Assembly (NCBI GenBank): GCA_021811235.1
Contig: JAJZPG010000025.1
Coordinates: 1 to 42,546, forward strand
Direction: 5' to 3'
DNA: 42,546 nt
DNA from: Pseudomonadota bacterium
GTDB taxonomy: Bacteria; Pseudomonadota; Gammaproteobacteria; Burkholderiales; Thiobacillaceae
Position numbers and translations under genes: made by a program. Of the stretch, positions 23,450 to 38,672 are shown piece by piece. Numbering within the stretch: position 1 is the first letter of the stretch; each line of letters starts with the position of its first letter. Below the pieces are notes generated by a model that saw only the letters and a program-made list of their open reading frames with translations, ran no database searches and had not been told where the DNA came from.

Positions 23450-23478
23450 AAGATGGGCGCCCCGTGCGCCCATCTTTC
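23450..23478 (+). terminator. Rho-independent terminator after azoR-pirin
   Basis: AAGATGGGCGC (23450-23460) pairs perfectly with GCGCCCATCTT (23466-23476) around the loop CCCGT. The 11-bp stem starts right after the pirin stop codon. The T-tract is short (TTTCT), and the A-rich left arm would give a bidirectional character. Confidence 0.8.
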
Positions 23479-23480
23479 TG

Positions 23481-23509
23481 CAGACAGCGCGCGGCCGACA
23501 CAATAAAAT
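23481..23509 (+). promoter_or_regulatory. Candidate promoter for CNP1-proB-phosphatase-btuF
   Basis: CAGACA (23481-23486), 17 nt, and TAAAAT (23504-23509) fit a sigma70 promoter. Its start site would fall at about 23516, at or next to the ATG at 23517, implying a leaderless or near-leaderless transcript. Confidence 0.45.
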
Positions 23510-23516
23510 GCCGGGC

Positions 23517-24014
23517 ATGAAAATCCTGCCCGCCCTGCTGTTGTGCCTGCCCCTTGCCGCCCATGCCGAATGGATGGATTTCGAACACGAGTTCGACCAG
23601 GACAAACCCTGGGTCGAGGTGGCGGCGAAATTGCCCCCCTATCCCAAGGCCGAGAATCTGATTTCCTTCAACGTGTCGTCGGCGACGCGCAACAAATTCT
23701 TCGTCGACGCCGAATCGATCAGCGTCGGCACCGACAACGTGGTGCGCTACACCGTGCTGATCGAAGCGGCGGGCGGCGCGAAGAACGTGTCGTACGAAGG
23801 CCTGCGCTGCGAATCGGGCGAGCGCCGCCTGTACGCCTATGGCCATGCCGACGGCACCTGGTCGAAGGCGCGCAACGCCGGCTGGGAGCCGATCAAATTC
23901 CGCTCGCTGCTGTCGTACCACAAGGCCCTGTTCGAGGATCATTTCTGCCGCGACGGCATCCGCGTGAAGGACGGCAAGGAAGCGGTGCAGAGCCTGCGGC
24001 GGGCAGCGCGATGA
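23517..24014 (+). CDS. CNP1-like family exported protein
   Basis: A 165-residue protein with a Sec signal peptide ([19 protein letters not shown]), so periplasmic or outer-membrane associated. The mature part contains the CNP1-like signature: [61 protein letters not shown], then [27 protein letters not shown]. Function is unknown. In betaproteobacteria I recall this family beside proB, as here; it overlaps proB by 4 nt. An alternative ATG at 23508 would overlap the predicted -10, so 23517 is preferred. Confidence 0.85.
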   Translation: MKILPALLLCLPLAAHAEWMDFEHEFDQDKPWVEVAAKLPPYPKAENLISFNVSSATRNKFFVDAESISVGTDNVVRYTVLIEAAGGAKNVSYEGLRCESGERRLYAYGHADGTWSKARNAGWEPIKFRSLLSYHKALFEDHFCRDGIRVKDGKEAVQSLRRAAR

Positions 24015-25132
24015 ACTCGGTCGTCAGGCACGCGCGGCGCATCGTCGTCAAGGTCGGGTCCAGTCTCGTCACCGCCGAAGGGCGCGGCCTCGACCATGCC
24101 GCGTTGTCGCGCTGGGCCGAGCAGATCGCGGCGTTGACCGCGCAGGGCAAGGAGGTGGTGCTGGTGTCCTCGGGGGCGATCGCCGAAGGCATCGCACGGC
24201 TCGGCTGGAAGAAGCGGCCGAAGGCCGTCAACGAGCTGCAGGCTGCCGCGGCCGTCGGCCAAATGGGCCTGGTCCAGGCCTACGAGTCGATCTTCCGCAC
24301 CCACGGCCTGCACGCGGCGCAAGTCCTGCTGACCCACGAGGATCTCGCCGACCGCACGCGTTATCTCAATGCTCGCACGACCCTGCGCACGCTGCTGGAA
24401 CTGCGCGTGGTGCCGATCATCAACGAGAACGACACCGTCGCCACCGACGAGATCCGCCTCGGCGACAACGACACCCTGGGGGCCCTGGTGACCAACCTCA
24501 TCGAGGCCGACTGCCTGATCATCCTCACCGACCAGCCCGGCCTCTACACCGCCGATCCGCGCAAGAACCCGGATGCCACCCTGGTGATGGACGCCCACGC
24601 CGGCGATCCCGAGCTCGAGCGCATGGCGGGCGGGGCGGGCAGCAGCGTCGGGACCGGCGGCATGCTGACCAAGATCCTCGCCGCCAAGCGTGCGGCGCGC
24701 AGCGGTGCCCATACCGTGATCTGCAGCGGGCGCGAGGAACGCGTGCTGCTGCGGCTGGCGGCAGGCGAGGCGATCGGCAGCCAGCTGGTGGCGCGCCAGG
24801 CGCCGCTCGCCGCGCGCCGCCAGTGGCTGGCCGACCATCTGCAACTGCGCGGCGGCGTGGTGCTCGACGCCGGTGCGGTGCGTGCGCTGCGCGAGGACGG
24901 CAAGAGTCTGCTGCCGGTCGGCGTCAAGGGCGTCACCGGCGAATTCGAGCGCGGCGAAGTGGTGGCGGTGGTGGACATGGAAGGCTGCGAGGTCGCGCGC
25001 GGCCTGACCAATTACAGTGCCAGCGAGGTGCGCCGCATCGCCGGCAAGCCGAGCAGCGCGATCGAGACCGAACTCGGCTACATGGACGAGCCGGAACTGA
25101 TCCACCGCGACAACTTGGTGGTGCTGGCGTGA
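24011..25132 (+). CDS. proB: Glutamate 5-kinase ProB
   Basis: Phosphorylates glutamate in the first step of proline synthesis. The 373 residues comprise an amino-acid-kinase domain (~1-260) with [55 protein letters not shown] and [21 protein letters not shown]-terminal PUA domain (~280-365: [38 protein letters not shown]) is also present. The length matches E. coli (367). The ATG overlaps the CNP1 stop, and its own stop overlaps the next gene's GTG (GTGA). proA is not adjacent in this window. Confidence 0.98.
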   Translation: MNSVVRHARRIVVKVGSSLVTAEGRGLDHAALSRWAEQIAALTAQGKEVVLVSSGAIAEGIARLGWKKRPKAVNELQAAAAVGQMGLVQAYESIFRTHGLHAAQVLLTHEDLADRTRYLNARTTLRTLLELRVVPIINENDTVATDEIRLGDNDTLGALVTNLIEADCLIILTDQPGLYTADPRKNPDATLVMDAHAGDPELERMAGGAGSSVGTGGMLTKILAAKRAARSGAHTVICSGREERVLLRLAAGEAIGSQLVARQAPLAARRQWLADHLQLRGGVVLDAGAVRALREDGKSLLPVGVKGVTGEFERGEVVAVVDMEGCEVARGLTNYSASEVRRIAGKPSSAIETELGYMDEPELIHRDNLVVLA

Positions 25133-25725
25133 CCACGGTGCTCGACCTGATGCGTCACGGCGAGCCGGTCGGCGGGCGCAGGTATCGCGGCCAGATCGAC
25201 GACCCCTTGTCGGAAAAGGGCTGGGCGCAGATGCAGAGGGCGGTGGGCGATGCCGTGCCGTGGACGCAGATCGTGTCCTCGCCGCTGGTGCGCTGCCGCG
25301 CCTTCGCCGAGACGCTGGCCGAGCGCCATGGCCTGCCGGTGCAATTCGACGATCGCCTGAAGGAGGTCGGCTTCGGCGAGTGGGAAGGCAGGTCAGCCGC
25401 CGAGATCGAGGCGGCGGCGCCCGGCACGCTGGCGCGCTTCAAGGCCGATCCGGTGAATGCGCGTCCACAGGGTGCCGAGCCCCTGCCGGATTTCCATGCG
25501 CGGGTGGCCGCCGCGCTCGACGCGCTGCTTGAACGACATGCGGGCCAGCACGTGCTGCTGGTGGGGCACGCCGGAGTGATGCGCATGTCGCTTGCGTGGG
25601 CGCTGCGGATTCCGCTGGAACATGCCTACCGGATCGAGGTGGCGACCGCTTCGCTCACGCGCCTGCGCTTCGACGGCGACCACGCGAGCCTGATCTTCCA
25701 CGGCAGTCCGCGTCTCGAGCGGTGA
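25129..25725 (+). CDS. Histidine phosphatase family protein, probable alpha-ribazole phosphatase (CobC-like)
   Basis: A 198-residue phosphoglycerate-mutase-fold phosphatase. The catalytic motif LMRHGEP is at residues ~7-13. Further features are [52 protein letters not shown] and the second catalytic histidine in [11 protein letters not shown]. The '[18 protein letters not shown]' and 'FGEWEGRS' patterns fit CobC, which removes phosphate from alpha-ribazole-5'-phosphate in cobalamin lower-ligand assembly. The GTG start overlaps the proB stop and the stop overlaps the btuF GTG. Coupling to a cobalamin-binding protein gene strengthens the CobC reading, but sugar-phosphate or other substrates cannot be excluded. 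Confidence 0.8.
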   Translation: MTTVLDLMRHGEPVGGRRYRGQIDDPLSEKGWAQMQRAVGDAVPWTQIVSSPLVRCRAFAETLAERHGLPVQFDDRLKEVGFGEWEGRSAAEIEAAAPGTLARFKADPVNARPQGAEPLPDFHARVAAALDALLERHAGQHVLLVGHAGVMRMSLAWALRIPLEHAYRIEVATASLTRLRFDGDHASLIFHGSPRLER

Positions 25726-26585
25726 TCGGCCGCATCGTTTGCTTGATGTGTCTGCTGCTGGTGCTGCCGGGGCAGGCCGCTCCCATCCGCGTGATCGACG
25801 ACGGCGGGCAGGCGCTCGAATTCGCCCGCCCGCCGCAGCGCATCGTGTCATTGACTCCGCATCTCACCGAACTGCTGTTCGCCGTCGGTGCCGGCAGCCA
25901 GCTCGTCGGTGTCGACGGCGCCAGCGATTATCCCGCAGCGGCCAGAATGCTGCCGCGCGTCGGCGACTACAGCCGCATCAGCTACGAGCGCATCCTGGCG
26001 TTGAAGCCGGACCTGGTCCTTGTCTGGGTGGGCGGCAATCGTCCGGTGGACATCCATGGTCTGCGGCAGCTGGGCCTGCCCGTGCTGCATACCCAGGCCA
26101 CGCGGCTCGACGACGTGGCGCGCCTGTTGCGCCTGATCGGGCAGGCGAGCGGACATGCGGGAGAGGGGGAGGCGGCGGCGCGGACGGTTTCGGCCCGGCT
26201 GGATGTCCTCAGGCAGCAGCATGCGCAGGCGAAGCCTGTGCCGGTTTTCTATCAAGTGTGGGACCGTCCCCTGATGACGGTGGGCGGCACCCACTGGATC
26301 AGCGATGCGCTGGCATTGTGCGGTGCGCGCAACGTGTTTGCCGACCTGCATGCGCTCTCGCCGACGGTGTCGCGCGAGGCGGTGCTGCGCCGCGCGCCGT
26401 CGCTGATCGTGGGGGGGAGCGATGCTCCCGATCTGCGCCGGCCGTGGCAGACGTTCGCGCGCCTGCCGGCGGTGGCAAATAATGCGTTCGTGAAGGTGGA
26501 TGCGGACCGCCTGCACCGGCTCACGCCGCGCCTGATCGAAGGCGTCGAGGCGCTGTGTGCGGCAGTGGCGCCTTATGCGCGGTGA
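25722..26585 (+). CDS. btuF: Periplasmic cobalamin-type ABC transporter binding protein (BtuF-like)
   Basis: A 287-residue class III periplasmic binding protein. It has a signal peptide ([21 protein letters not shown]), then [61 protein letters not shown], which is the BtuF/FhuD signature. [17 protein letters not shown] and IVGGSDAP sit in the second lobe. It captures vitamin B12 or another corrinoid (or possibly a siderophore) for import; no permease or ATPase gene lies in the window. GTG 25722 overlaps the phosphatase stop. Its 3' end overlaps the convergent fur gene by 13 nt. Confidence 0.85.
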   Translation: MIGRIVCLMCLLLVLPGQAAPIRVIDDGGQALEFARPPQRIVSLTPHLTELLFAVGAGSQLVGVDGASDYPAAARMLPRVGDYSRISYERILALKPDLVLVWVGGNRPVDIHGLRQLGLPVLHTQATRLDDVARLLRLIGQASGHAGEGEAAARTVSARLDVLRQQHAQAKPVPVFYQVWDRPLMTVGGTHWISDALALCGARNVFADLHALSPTVSREAVLRRAPSLIVGGSDAPDLRRPWQTFARLPAVANNAFVKVDADRLHRLTPRLIEGVEALCAAVAPYAR

Positions 26586-27022
26586 CGGCCGTCGCCCGGC
26601 TTGCGGTTGGGGCAGTTTTCCTTGATGCAGTCGGCGTAGATCTGCAGCGAGTGGTCGTGGATGGCGAAGCCGCGTTCCCTGGCGATGCGGTTCTGGCGCT
26701 TCTCGATTTCGCTGTCGAAGAATTCCTCGACCTTGCCGCACTGCAGGCACACCAGGTGGTCGTGATGGTCGCCCTGGTTGAGTTCGAACACCGCCTTGTC
26801 GCTGTCGAAGTGATGGCGGATCAGGAGGCCGGCCTGCTCGAACTGGGTGAGTACGCGGTAGACCGTGGCGAGTCCGATGTCCTGGCCTTCGTCGGACAGC
26901 AGGCGATAGACCTCTTCCGCCGTCATGTGGCGCTTGCTGCTCTGCTCGAACAGGTCGAGGATTTTCAGGCGCGGCAAGGTGGCTTTCAGGCCGATGCTCT
27001 TGAGGTCGGACGGATTGCTCAA
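26573..27022 (-). CDS. fur: Ferric uptake regulator Fur
   Basis: A 149-residue metal-dependent repressor. The N-terminal winged helix has [57 protein letters not shown]. The dimerisation/metal domain has [50 protein letters not shown] and a C-terminal CIKENCP pair. The His-rich stretch plus CLQC is diagnostic of Fur. It is divergent from bamE across 79 nt, a conserved arrangement in betaproteobacteria. Fur could in principle act on the 7-1-7 palindrome elsewhere in the window, but that sequence is not a classical Fur box. Confidence 0.97.
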   Translation of the reverse strand: MSNPSDLKSIGLKATLPRLKILDLFEQSSKRHMTAEEVYRLLSDEGQDIGLATVYRVLTQFEQAGLLIRHHFDSDKAVFELNQGDHHDHLVCLQCGKVEEFFDSEIEKRQNRIARERGFAIHDHSLQIYADCIKENCPNRKPGDGRHRA

Positions 27023-27101
27023 ACGAGGCTCCAGAATGGAAACGCGAATACGTTATGATACGTTTTTTTCCAACTGCCTTAACCCTCCCGGTTTCTCGGC
27101 T
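27023..27101. promoter_or_regulatory. Shared fur/bamE promoter region
   Basis: This 79-nt AT-richer gap contains TATGAT (27054-27059), a good -10 for bamE. The complementary strand reads TATCAT (27060-27055), a possible -10 for fur. A direct repeat ATACGT (27049-27054 and 27058-27063) surrounds them, followed by a run of seven T. No convincing -35 is seen on either strand. Confidence 0.4.
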
Positions 27102-28280
27102 ATGCGTCATTTCCTGATTCCCGTTCTGCTTCTGGGCCTGGTCGCCGGTTGTTCCAGCGTCAAGATCGGCCCCCACCGCATCGATGTGCAGCAGGGCAAT
27201 GCGCTCGACCAGGAGAACGTCGCCCGCCTGAAACCCGGCCTCAATCGTTCGCAGGTCCGTTTCCTGCTCGGTACGCCGCTGGTGGTCGATCCCTTCCGCA
27301 CCGACCGTTGGGACTACGTCTACGTCTATTACAAGGCGGGCAAGCTGGCCGAGCAGAAACGCATCACGCTGTTTTTCGAGGGCGACACGCTGGCCCGCAT
27401 CGAAGGCGATTTGCCGGAACCGGTAGCCGCGCCGGTGGCGCCTGCTGCCGAACCCCGGCCGCAGCCGCAGCCCGTCCCGGCAGCGCCCGTGGCGCCACCC
27501 GCCCCGGAATCGCGGGCGGCCGAACCGCTGCCGCTGGCCGCCGAGCCCAGGCCTGAACCCCAGGCCGAGTCTGCATCGGTGGCACCTGTGGCTCCGCAGC
27601 CTGCAGCCGCATCCGCGCCCACGGCCGATGCGCAGATGCAGCCGGCCGCCGCCGAGCCGGCTCCGCCTGCCCCCGTGGCGGCCGTCGCGCCAGCCAGCGT
27701 GCCCGCCAAGCCGACTGCTCCGAAGACCGAAGCGGCAACGCCGCCCGCTGCAGCTGAAACCAGCATCGTCGCGCCCTTGCCCAGCCCCAAAAACGCACCG
27801 GCCTACGTCGACCCCCGTCCGCCCGCCGAACTGAGTCTCACACCCGAAACCAACGTCGAGCAGATCCAGCCGGACGTGATTCCCCCCTTTCCCGAGCCTA
27901 ATCCGGCGTCAGGCGGCAGTGACGATCCGGTGCTGAAGTCGGTGAACGAATGGGCAGACGCATGGGCGCGCCGTGACGAGGAAGCCTACCTCGCCGCCTA
28001 CGATGCCGATTTCGTGCCGCAGGGCGGCGGCAGCCGCGCCGACTGGGAAAAGCGCCGCCGTCTGCTGCTGGAAGTGGCCCGCAACATCGAGGTCAGGATC
28101 GATGCGCCCACGATCGAGCGCGCGGCGGATGGTTCGGCCATCGTCACCTTCAACCAGTTCTACCGTTCCGATACCTACCGCGACGCCGTCGTCAAACAGT
28201 TGCGTCTGGTCGAGCGCGACGGCCGCTGGCTGATCGCCGAGGAGAAAGTGGTGTCGGCCCTGCGCGGAGTCCAGCCGTGA
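27102..28280 (+). CDS. bamE: BamE-domain lipoprotein with Pro/Ala-rich linker and C-terminal NTF2-like domain
   Basis: A 392-residue protein, three times the length of ordinary BamE (~110). Residues 1-17 are a lipoprotein signal with lipobox LVAGC (Cys17). Residues ~18-104 form the BamE/SmpA domain ([60 protein letters not shown]). Residues ~105-273 are a low-complexity linker of Pro, Ala, Glu and Val. Residues ~274-390 form an NTF2/SnoaL-like fold ([32 protein letters not shown]...[33 protein letters not shown]), as found at the end of some L,D-transpeptidase and TPR proteins. The frame is continuous, so this is a real fusion. It is divergent from fur and overlaps dapB by 4 nt. The N-terminal role in BAM is secure; the extension's role is unknown. 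Confidence 0.9.
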   Translation: MRHFLIPVLLLGLVAGCSSVKIGPHRIDVQQGNALDQENVARLKPGLNRSQVRFLLGTPLVVDPFRTDRWDYVYVYYKAGKLAEQKRITLFFEGDTLARIEGDLPEPVAAPVAPAAEPRPQPQPVPAAPVAPPAPESRAAEPLPLAAEPRPEPQAESASVAPVAPQPAAASAPTADAQMQPAAAEPAPPAPVAAVAPASVPAKPTAPKTEAATPPAAAETSIVAPLPSPKNAPAYVDPRPPAELSLTPETNVEQIQPDVIPPFPEPNPASGGSDDPVLKSVNEWADAWARRDEEAYLAAYDADFVPQGGGSRADWEKRRRLLLEVARNIEVRIDAPTIERAADGSAIVTFNQFYRSDTYRDAVVKQLRLVERDGRWLIAEEKVVSALRGVQP

Positions 28281-29080
28281 GCGTGAAGGTCGCGATTGCC
28301 GGCGTGTCCGGCCGCATGGGACGTGCCCTGCTCGAAGCGGTGGCGGCGGATGCCGGCTGCGGCTTGCACGCGGCGCTCGATCGTCCGTCCAGCCCGCTGG
28401 TGGGTCAGGACGCCGGCGCGGCCTGGGGCAACGCCAGCGGCGTACGCGTGAGCGACCAGCCAGCAGCGGCTCTCGCGGGCGCCCAGGCGCTGATCGATTT
28501 CACCCGCCCCGAGGCGACCTTCGGCTATCTCGACGCCTGCGTCGCGGCGAAGGTGCCGCTGGTGATCGGGACGACGGGATTCGATGAAGCCGGCAAGGCG
28601 CGCATCGCCGACGCGGCCGGGAAAATCCCCGTCGTCTTCGCGCCCAACATGAGCGTGGGCGTCAACCTGCTGATGAAGCTGGCCGAACTCGCGGCGCAGG
28701 TGCTGGAAGACGGTTACGACATCGAGATCATCGAGGCGCACCATCGCCACAAGGTCGATGCGCCGTCCGGCACCGCACTGGGCCTGGGACAGGCCGTGGC
28801 GCGTGCCATCGACCGCGACCTTGCCAGCTGCGCCGTGTACGGCCGCGAAGGCGTCACCGGCGAACGCGATCCCAGGACCATCGGCTTCGCGACCGTGCGC
28901 GGCGGCGACATCGTCGGCGACCACACGCTGCTGTTCGCCGGCATCGGCGAACGCGTCGAACTCACCCACAAGGCCAGCAGCCGCGCCACCTTTGCGCAGG
29001 GCGCGCTGCGCGCTGCAAAATGGCTGCAGGGCCGTGCGCCGGGCCTGTACGACATGCGCGACGTATTGGGCCTGAAATAG
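28277..29080 (+). CDS. dapB: 4-hydroxy-tetrahydrodipicolinate reductase DapB
   Basis: Reduces the DapA product with NAD(P)H in the diaminopimelate pathway. The 267 residues contain the Rossmann motif [29 protein letters not shown], the [15 protein letters not shown] segment and the catalytic [16 protein letters not shown], followed by [23 protein letters not shown] 28277 overlaps the bamE stop (GTGA), so translation is coupled. It is far from dapA (3677), as usual in betaproteobacteria. Confidence 0.98.
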   Translation: MSVKVAIAGVSGRMGRALLEAVAADAGCGLHAALDRPSSPLVGQDAGAAWGNASGVRVSDQPAAALAGAQALIDFTRPEATFGYLDACVAAKVPLVIGTTGFDEAGKARIADAAGKIPVVFAPNMSVGVNLLMKLAELAAQVLEDGYDIEIIEAHHRHKVDAPSGTALGLGQAVARAIDRDLASCAVYGREGVTGERDPRTIGFATVRGGDIVGDHTLLFAGIGERVELTHKASSRATFAQGALRAAKWLQGRAPGLYDMRDVLGLK

Positions 29081-29113
29081 CCATCTGAAAACCGCATCCA
29101 CCAGGAATCCACC

Positions 29114-29368
29114 ATGAACGCCGTCAAGGTCTACAGCACCGGCACCTGTCCCATCTGCGTCAAGGCCAAGGCCTTTCTCGACAAGCGCGGCATCGGCTAC
29201 GACGAGGTTCGCATCGATCTCGACCGCGAGGCGATGAAGGAATTCGCCGTCGTCACCAACGGCGCGCGCACCGTGCCGCAGATCGTCGTCGAGGGCAAAT
29301 GCATCGGCGGTTTCACCGAACTGACCGAACTCGACATGGACGGCGGACTGGACCATCTCCAGCCCTGA
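29114..29368 (+). CDS. grxC: Glutaredoxin, GrxC type
   Basis: An 84-residue thioredoxin-fold protein that reduces disulfides with glutathione. The active site reads CPIC (TGTCPICVKAK), a less common variant of CPYC/CPFC. The cis-proline loop TVPQI and the glutathione-binding GGFTEL are present, and length and spacing are normal. It lies 33 nt after dapB, behind a CCAGGAATCCACC leader. A short GC hairpin (29372-29388) without a U-tract follows before the carA promoter. Confidence 0.95.
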   Translation: MNAVKVYSTGTCPICVKAKAFLDKRGIGYDEVRIDLDREAMKEFAVVTNGARTVPQIVVEGKCIGGFTELTELDMDGGLDHLQP

Positions 29369-29395
29369 CCAGGGCGCGGAAAGCGCCCACAAGCA

Positions 29396-29424
29396 TTGAA
29401 GCCGCATCCCGGATCGGCTACAAT
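29396..29424 (+). promoter_or_regulatory. Sigma70-type promoter of carAB
   Basis: TTGAAG (29396-29401), exactly 17 nt, TACAAT (29419-29424). Transcription would start near 29431, leaving a leader of about 87 nt before the TTG start of carA that begins with the hairpin at 29435-29473. Confidence 0.75.
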
Positions 29425-29434
29425 GACGGGATTC

Positions 29435-29473
29435 AAATTCAGGCGGGTTCGCGCGAGCGGCTCGCCTGAATTT
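29435..29473 (+). promoter_or_regulatory. Long leader hairpin upstream of carA, possible attenuator
   Basis: AAATTCAGGCG (29435-29445) pairs perfectly with CGCCTGAATTT (29463-29473), and the stem can extend by G-U and G-C pairs. A competing small hairpin GCGAG-CGG-CTCGC (29454-29466) shares part of the right arm, so the two structures are mutually exclusive. The T run that ends the stem (TTTTG) resembles a weak terminator. This is suggestive of leader control of the carbamoyl-phosphate synthase operon, but no leader peptide was recognised. Confidence 0.5.
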
Positions 29474-29517
29474 TGTCACCTGCGCCACGCCCGATTTTTT
29501 GCCCAGCGGAGTCTTCC

Positions 29518-33847
<4,330 letters not shown>

Positions 33848-33864
33848 TCGAAAAAGGCTAGGCT

Positions 33865-34341
33865 GTGAACAAATTCCCCCTCACCGTGGTGGGCGCCGAA
33901 AAACTGCGCACCGAGTTGCAACATCTGAAGAGCATCGAGCGTCCCGCCGTGATCCAGGCGATCGCCGAGGCGCGTGCGCAGGGCGACCTGTCGGAAAACG
34001 CCGAATACGACGCCGCCAAGGAAAAGCAGGGCTTCATCGAAGGGCGCATCGCCGAGCTCGAAGGCAAACTATCCAACGCGCAGATCATCGACCCGTCGAC
34101 GCTCGATGCGGATGGACGCATCGTCTTCGGCGCGACCGTCGACCTGGAAGACATCGAGTCGGGCGATAGCGTGACCTATCAGATCGTCGGCGACGACGAG
34201 GCCGACATCAAGCAGGGCAAGATCTCCGTGTCGTCGCCGATCGCCCGTGCGCTGATCGGCAAGTATGCCGGCGACAGCGTCGACGTGCAGGCGCCGGGCG
34301 GCGTGCGCCAGTACGAAGTGCTGGACGTGCTGTACAAGTAG
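33865..34341 (+). CDS. greA: Transcription elongation factor GreA
   Basis: Rescues backtracked RNA polymerase by stimulating transcript cleavage through the secondary channel. The 158 residues have the N-terminal coiled coil with the acidic tip motif [16 protein letters not shown] (the functional Asp/Glu pair) and the C-terminal FKBP-like domain ([44 protein letters not shown]). It starts with GTG at 33865 behind AAGG. It lies 17 nt after carB, an order common in proteobacteria. Confidence 0.98.
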   Translation: MNKFPLTVVGAEKLRTELQHLKSIERPAVIQAIAEARAQGDLSENAEYDAAKEKQGFIEGRIAELEGKLSNAQIIDPSTLDADGRIVFGATVDLEDIESGDSVTYQIVGDDEADIKQGKISVSSPIARALIGKYAGDSVDVQAPGGVRQYEVLDVLYK

Positions 34342-34343
34342 GC

Positions 34344-34802
34344 ATGAAGCGCTTCTGGGACGGCCTGGCCGGCACGTTGCTGGTGCTGTGGATCGGCGGC
34401 ATGTGGGCGATCGGCTACGTCGCCGCGCCGGTGCTGTTCGCCAGCCTGGGCGACAAGCAGCTGGCCGGCATGCTGGCCGGGGAACTGTTCGAGGTGATGG
34501 CCTGGATCGGGATCGCCACCGCCGCGTACCTGCTGGTCTACCGCATCGCCCGCGACGGGGGCGCGGCCCTGAAAACCCTGTTCTTCTGGATGGTCGTGCT
34601 GATGCTGGTGCTGACCCTGGCGGGGCACTTCGGTGTCCAGCCCATCCTGCAGAGCCTGAAGGACCAGGCCATGCCGCAGGCGGTGATGCAGAGCGTGTTT
34701 GCCGACCGTTTCCGGCATTGGCACGGGGTGTCGAGTATCCTTTACCTGATCCAGAGCGCGCTGGGGCTTCTGCTGGTCTGGCGCTTGGGGTTGGCGCGAT
34801 AG
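34344..34802 (+). CDS. DUF4149 domain membrane protein
   Basis: A 152-residue protein with four hydrophobic segments, roughly residues 8-32, 47-67, 76-96 and 130-149. The N-terminal LAGTLLVLWIGGMWAIGYVAAPVLFASL is the DUF4149 signature, and the C-terminal helix follows the pattern DRFRHWHGVSSILYLIQSALGLLLVWRL. Function is unknown. It starts 2 nt after the greA stop, so it is in the same transcript, and converges with yhbY. Confidence 0.88.
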   Translation: MKRFWDGLAGTLLVLWIGGMWAIGYVAAPVLFASLGDKQLAGMLAGELFEVMAWIGIATAAYLLVYRIARDGGAALKTLFFWMVVLMLVLTLAGHFGVQPILQSLKDQAMPQAVMQSVFADRFRHWHGVSSILYLIQSALGLLLVWRLGLAR

Positions 34803-34819
34803 ACGTCTTTTCTCGGCAC

Positions 34820-35116
34820 TCAGCCCGGCAGGGCGATCACCGGTTTGTCGGCCGCGCGGTAAATCACCAGCACCTTGCCGATCTGCTGCACCGGCGCCGC
34901 ACCGGTGGCGGCGCAGATTTCCTCCATCCAGGCGCGGCGGGTCTCCACCTCGTCGCTGGCGGCCTTGATCTTGATCAGTTCGTGGGCGGCCAGGCCGCGT
35001 TCGACTTCCTTCAGCACGGCGGGGGTCAGCCCGTTGCTTCCGATCATGGCTACCGGCTGGCGGCTGTGCGCCAGTCCCTTGAGGTATTGCCGCTGGGCGG
35101 GGGTGAGTGATTTCAT
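34820..35116 (-). CDS. yhbY: YhbY-type CRM-domain RNA-binding protein
   Basis: A 98-residue ribosome-assembly factor. The CRM domain motifs are clear: LTPAQRQYLKGLAHSRQPVAMIGSNGLTPAVLKEVERGLAAHELIKIKAA, containing the GxxG-type loop GSNG, then QQIGKVLVIYR. It is expected to bind the pre-50S subunit. ATG 35116 was chosen because GAAGGAA is well placed upstream; longer frames run into the rlmE promoter. It is divergent from rlmE across 40 nt, a pairing of two 50S-maturation genes that is conserved in many proteobacteria. Confidence 0.96.
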   Translation of the reverse strand: MKSLTPAQRQYLKGLAHSRQPVAMIGSNGLTPAVLKEVERGLAAHELIKIKAASDEVETRRAWMEEICAATGAAPVQQIGKVLVIYRAADKPVIALPG

Positions 35117-35156
35117 GCGGTTTCCTTCAATTGAGGGCGGATTGTAGCCGATAGCA

Positions 35157-35807
35157 ATGGTGCAGAAAGCGAAGCGAACCAAATCGGGCCGGGCCTGGAT
35201 GCATGAGCACGTGACGGATCCCTACGTCAAAAAGGCGCAGCAGGACGGCTACCGTTCGCGCGCCGCCTACAAGCTGCTGGAAATCGACAAGCGCGACCAC
35301 CTGTTGCGGCCCGGCATGACGGTGGTGGATCTGGGCGCCGCACCCGGCAGCTGGTGCCAGGTGGCGGTGCAGCGGATGAAAAGCCAGGGCAGGGTGCTGG
35401 CGATCGATCTGCTGCCGGTGGCGCCGATGCCGGGGGTCGAAACCCTGGAGGGCGACTTCACCGAGCAGGCCGCGCTCGACTGGCTGGAGGAACGCTTGCA
35501 ATCGGGCCGGGTTGATCTTGTATTAAGCGATATGGCCCCCAATATCAGTGGGGTCATGCTGCGAGACCAGGCACGACATTACGAATTGTGCGAGCTGGCG
35601 CTCGATTTTGCGGTGAAATGGCTGAAACCCGACGGGGCATTTCTCGTCAAAGTGTTCCAAGGCGTCGGCTTCGAAGACTTCCGGGCGCTCATGCGGCAGG
35701 CCTTCGAGCAGGTGCTGATCCGCAAACCCGACGCCTCGCGCGACCGCAGCGCCGAGGTTTATCTACTAGGGCGCCGTCCTGTCGCACGCCGCGATGATGG
35801 GACGTAA
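35157..35807 (+). CDS. rlmE: 23S rRNA 2'-O-ribose U2552 methyltransferase RlmE (FtsJ/RrmJ)
   Basis: Methylates the ribose of U2552 in the 50S A-loop using SAM. The 216 residues include [30 protein letters not shown] with the catalytic Lys, the SAM motif [17 protein letters not shown], the acidic LEGDFTE, the catalytic Asp in [13 protein letters not shown], the late catalytic Lys in FLVKVFQG, and [17 protein letters not shown]. The length compares with 209 in E. coli. It is followed by ftsH, the conserved heat-shock pair in many proteobacteria, though ftsH here also has its own promoter. Confidence 0.98.
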   Translation: MVQKAKRTKSGRAWMHEHVTDPYVKKAQQDGYRSRAAYKLLEIDKRDHLLRPGMTVVDLGAAPGSWCQVAVQRMKSQGRVLAIDLLPVAPMPGVETLEGDFTEQAALDWLEERLQSGRVDLVLSDMAPNISGVMLRDQARHYELCELALDFAVKWLKPDGAFLVKVFQGVGFEDFRALMRQAFEQVLIRKPDASRDRSAEVYLLGRRPVARRDDGT

Positions 35808-35815
35808 AACTTGCG

Positions 35816-35845
35816 GTGACAAGCCCATGAGAGTGGGTTTAGAAT
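35816..35845 (+). promoter_or_regulatory. Candidate promoter of ftsH
   Basis: GTGACA (35816-35821), 18 nt, TAGAAT (35840-35845). The -10 is overlapped by the inverted repeat at 35837-35855. No convincing sigma32 element with correct spacing was found, although ftsH is heat-shock controlled in E. coli. Confidence 0.5.
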
Positions 35846-35855
35846 GAGTCTAAAC
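35837..35855. promoter_or_regulatory. Inverted repeat overlapping the ftsH -10, putative operator
   Basis: GTTTAGA (35837-35843) and TCTAAAC (35849-35855) are exact reverse complements around ATGAG. Read as a 7-1-7 element it is TTAGAAT-G-AGTCTAA (35839-35853). This differs at one arm base and the centre from the rubrerythrin palindrome at 14262-14276. Confidence 0.5.
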
Positions 35856-35883
35856 GTGCCGTGACCGGCACCGAGGAGTAAAT

Positions 35884-37776
<1,893 letters not shown>

Positions 37777-37798
37777 GCCGAGAAGCCGCATCACCCAC

Positions 37799-37804
37799 TA
37801 CAAT
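37799..37804 (+). promoter_or_regulatory. -10 element (TACAAT) for folP-glmM
   Basis: TACAAT lies directly upstream of the ftsH terminator hairpin. A matching -35 is weak. Transcription would start near 37811, inside the hairpin sequence, so new folP transcripts would not carry the full stem. Confidence 0.4.
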
Positions 37805-37832
37805 GGAGGGGCTTTCGCCCCTCCGTTTTTTT
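37805..37832 (+). terminator. Rho-independent terminator of ftsH, abutting the folP start
   Basis: GGAGGGGC (37805-37812) and GCCCCTCC (37817-37824) form a perfect 8-bp stem with a TTTC loop, then G and seven T (37826-37832). The folP ATG begins at the very next base. Confidence 0.85.

Positions 37833-38661
<829 letters not shown>

Positions 38662-38672
<11 letters not shown>

Noticed and set aside
29372-29388. GGGCGC-GGAAA-GCGCCC hairpin after the glutaredoxin gene as a terminator
   Set aside because: The stem is sound but is followed by ACAAGC with no T-tract, so intrinsic termination is unlikely.
35811-35830. A sigma32 heat-shock promoter (CTTG...CCCAT) upstream of ftsH
   Set aside because: The half-sites are only about 8 nt apart, too close for sigma32.
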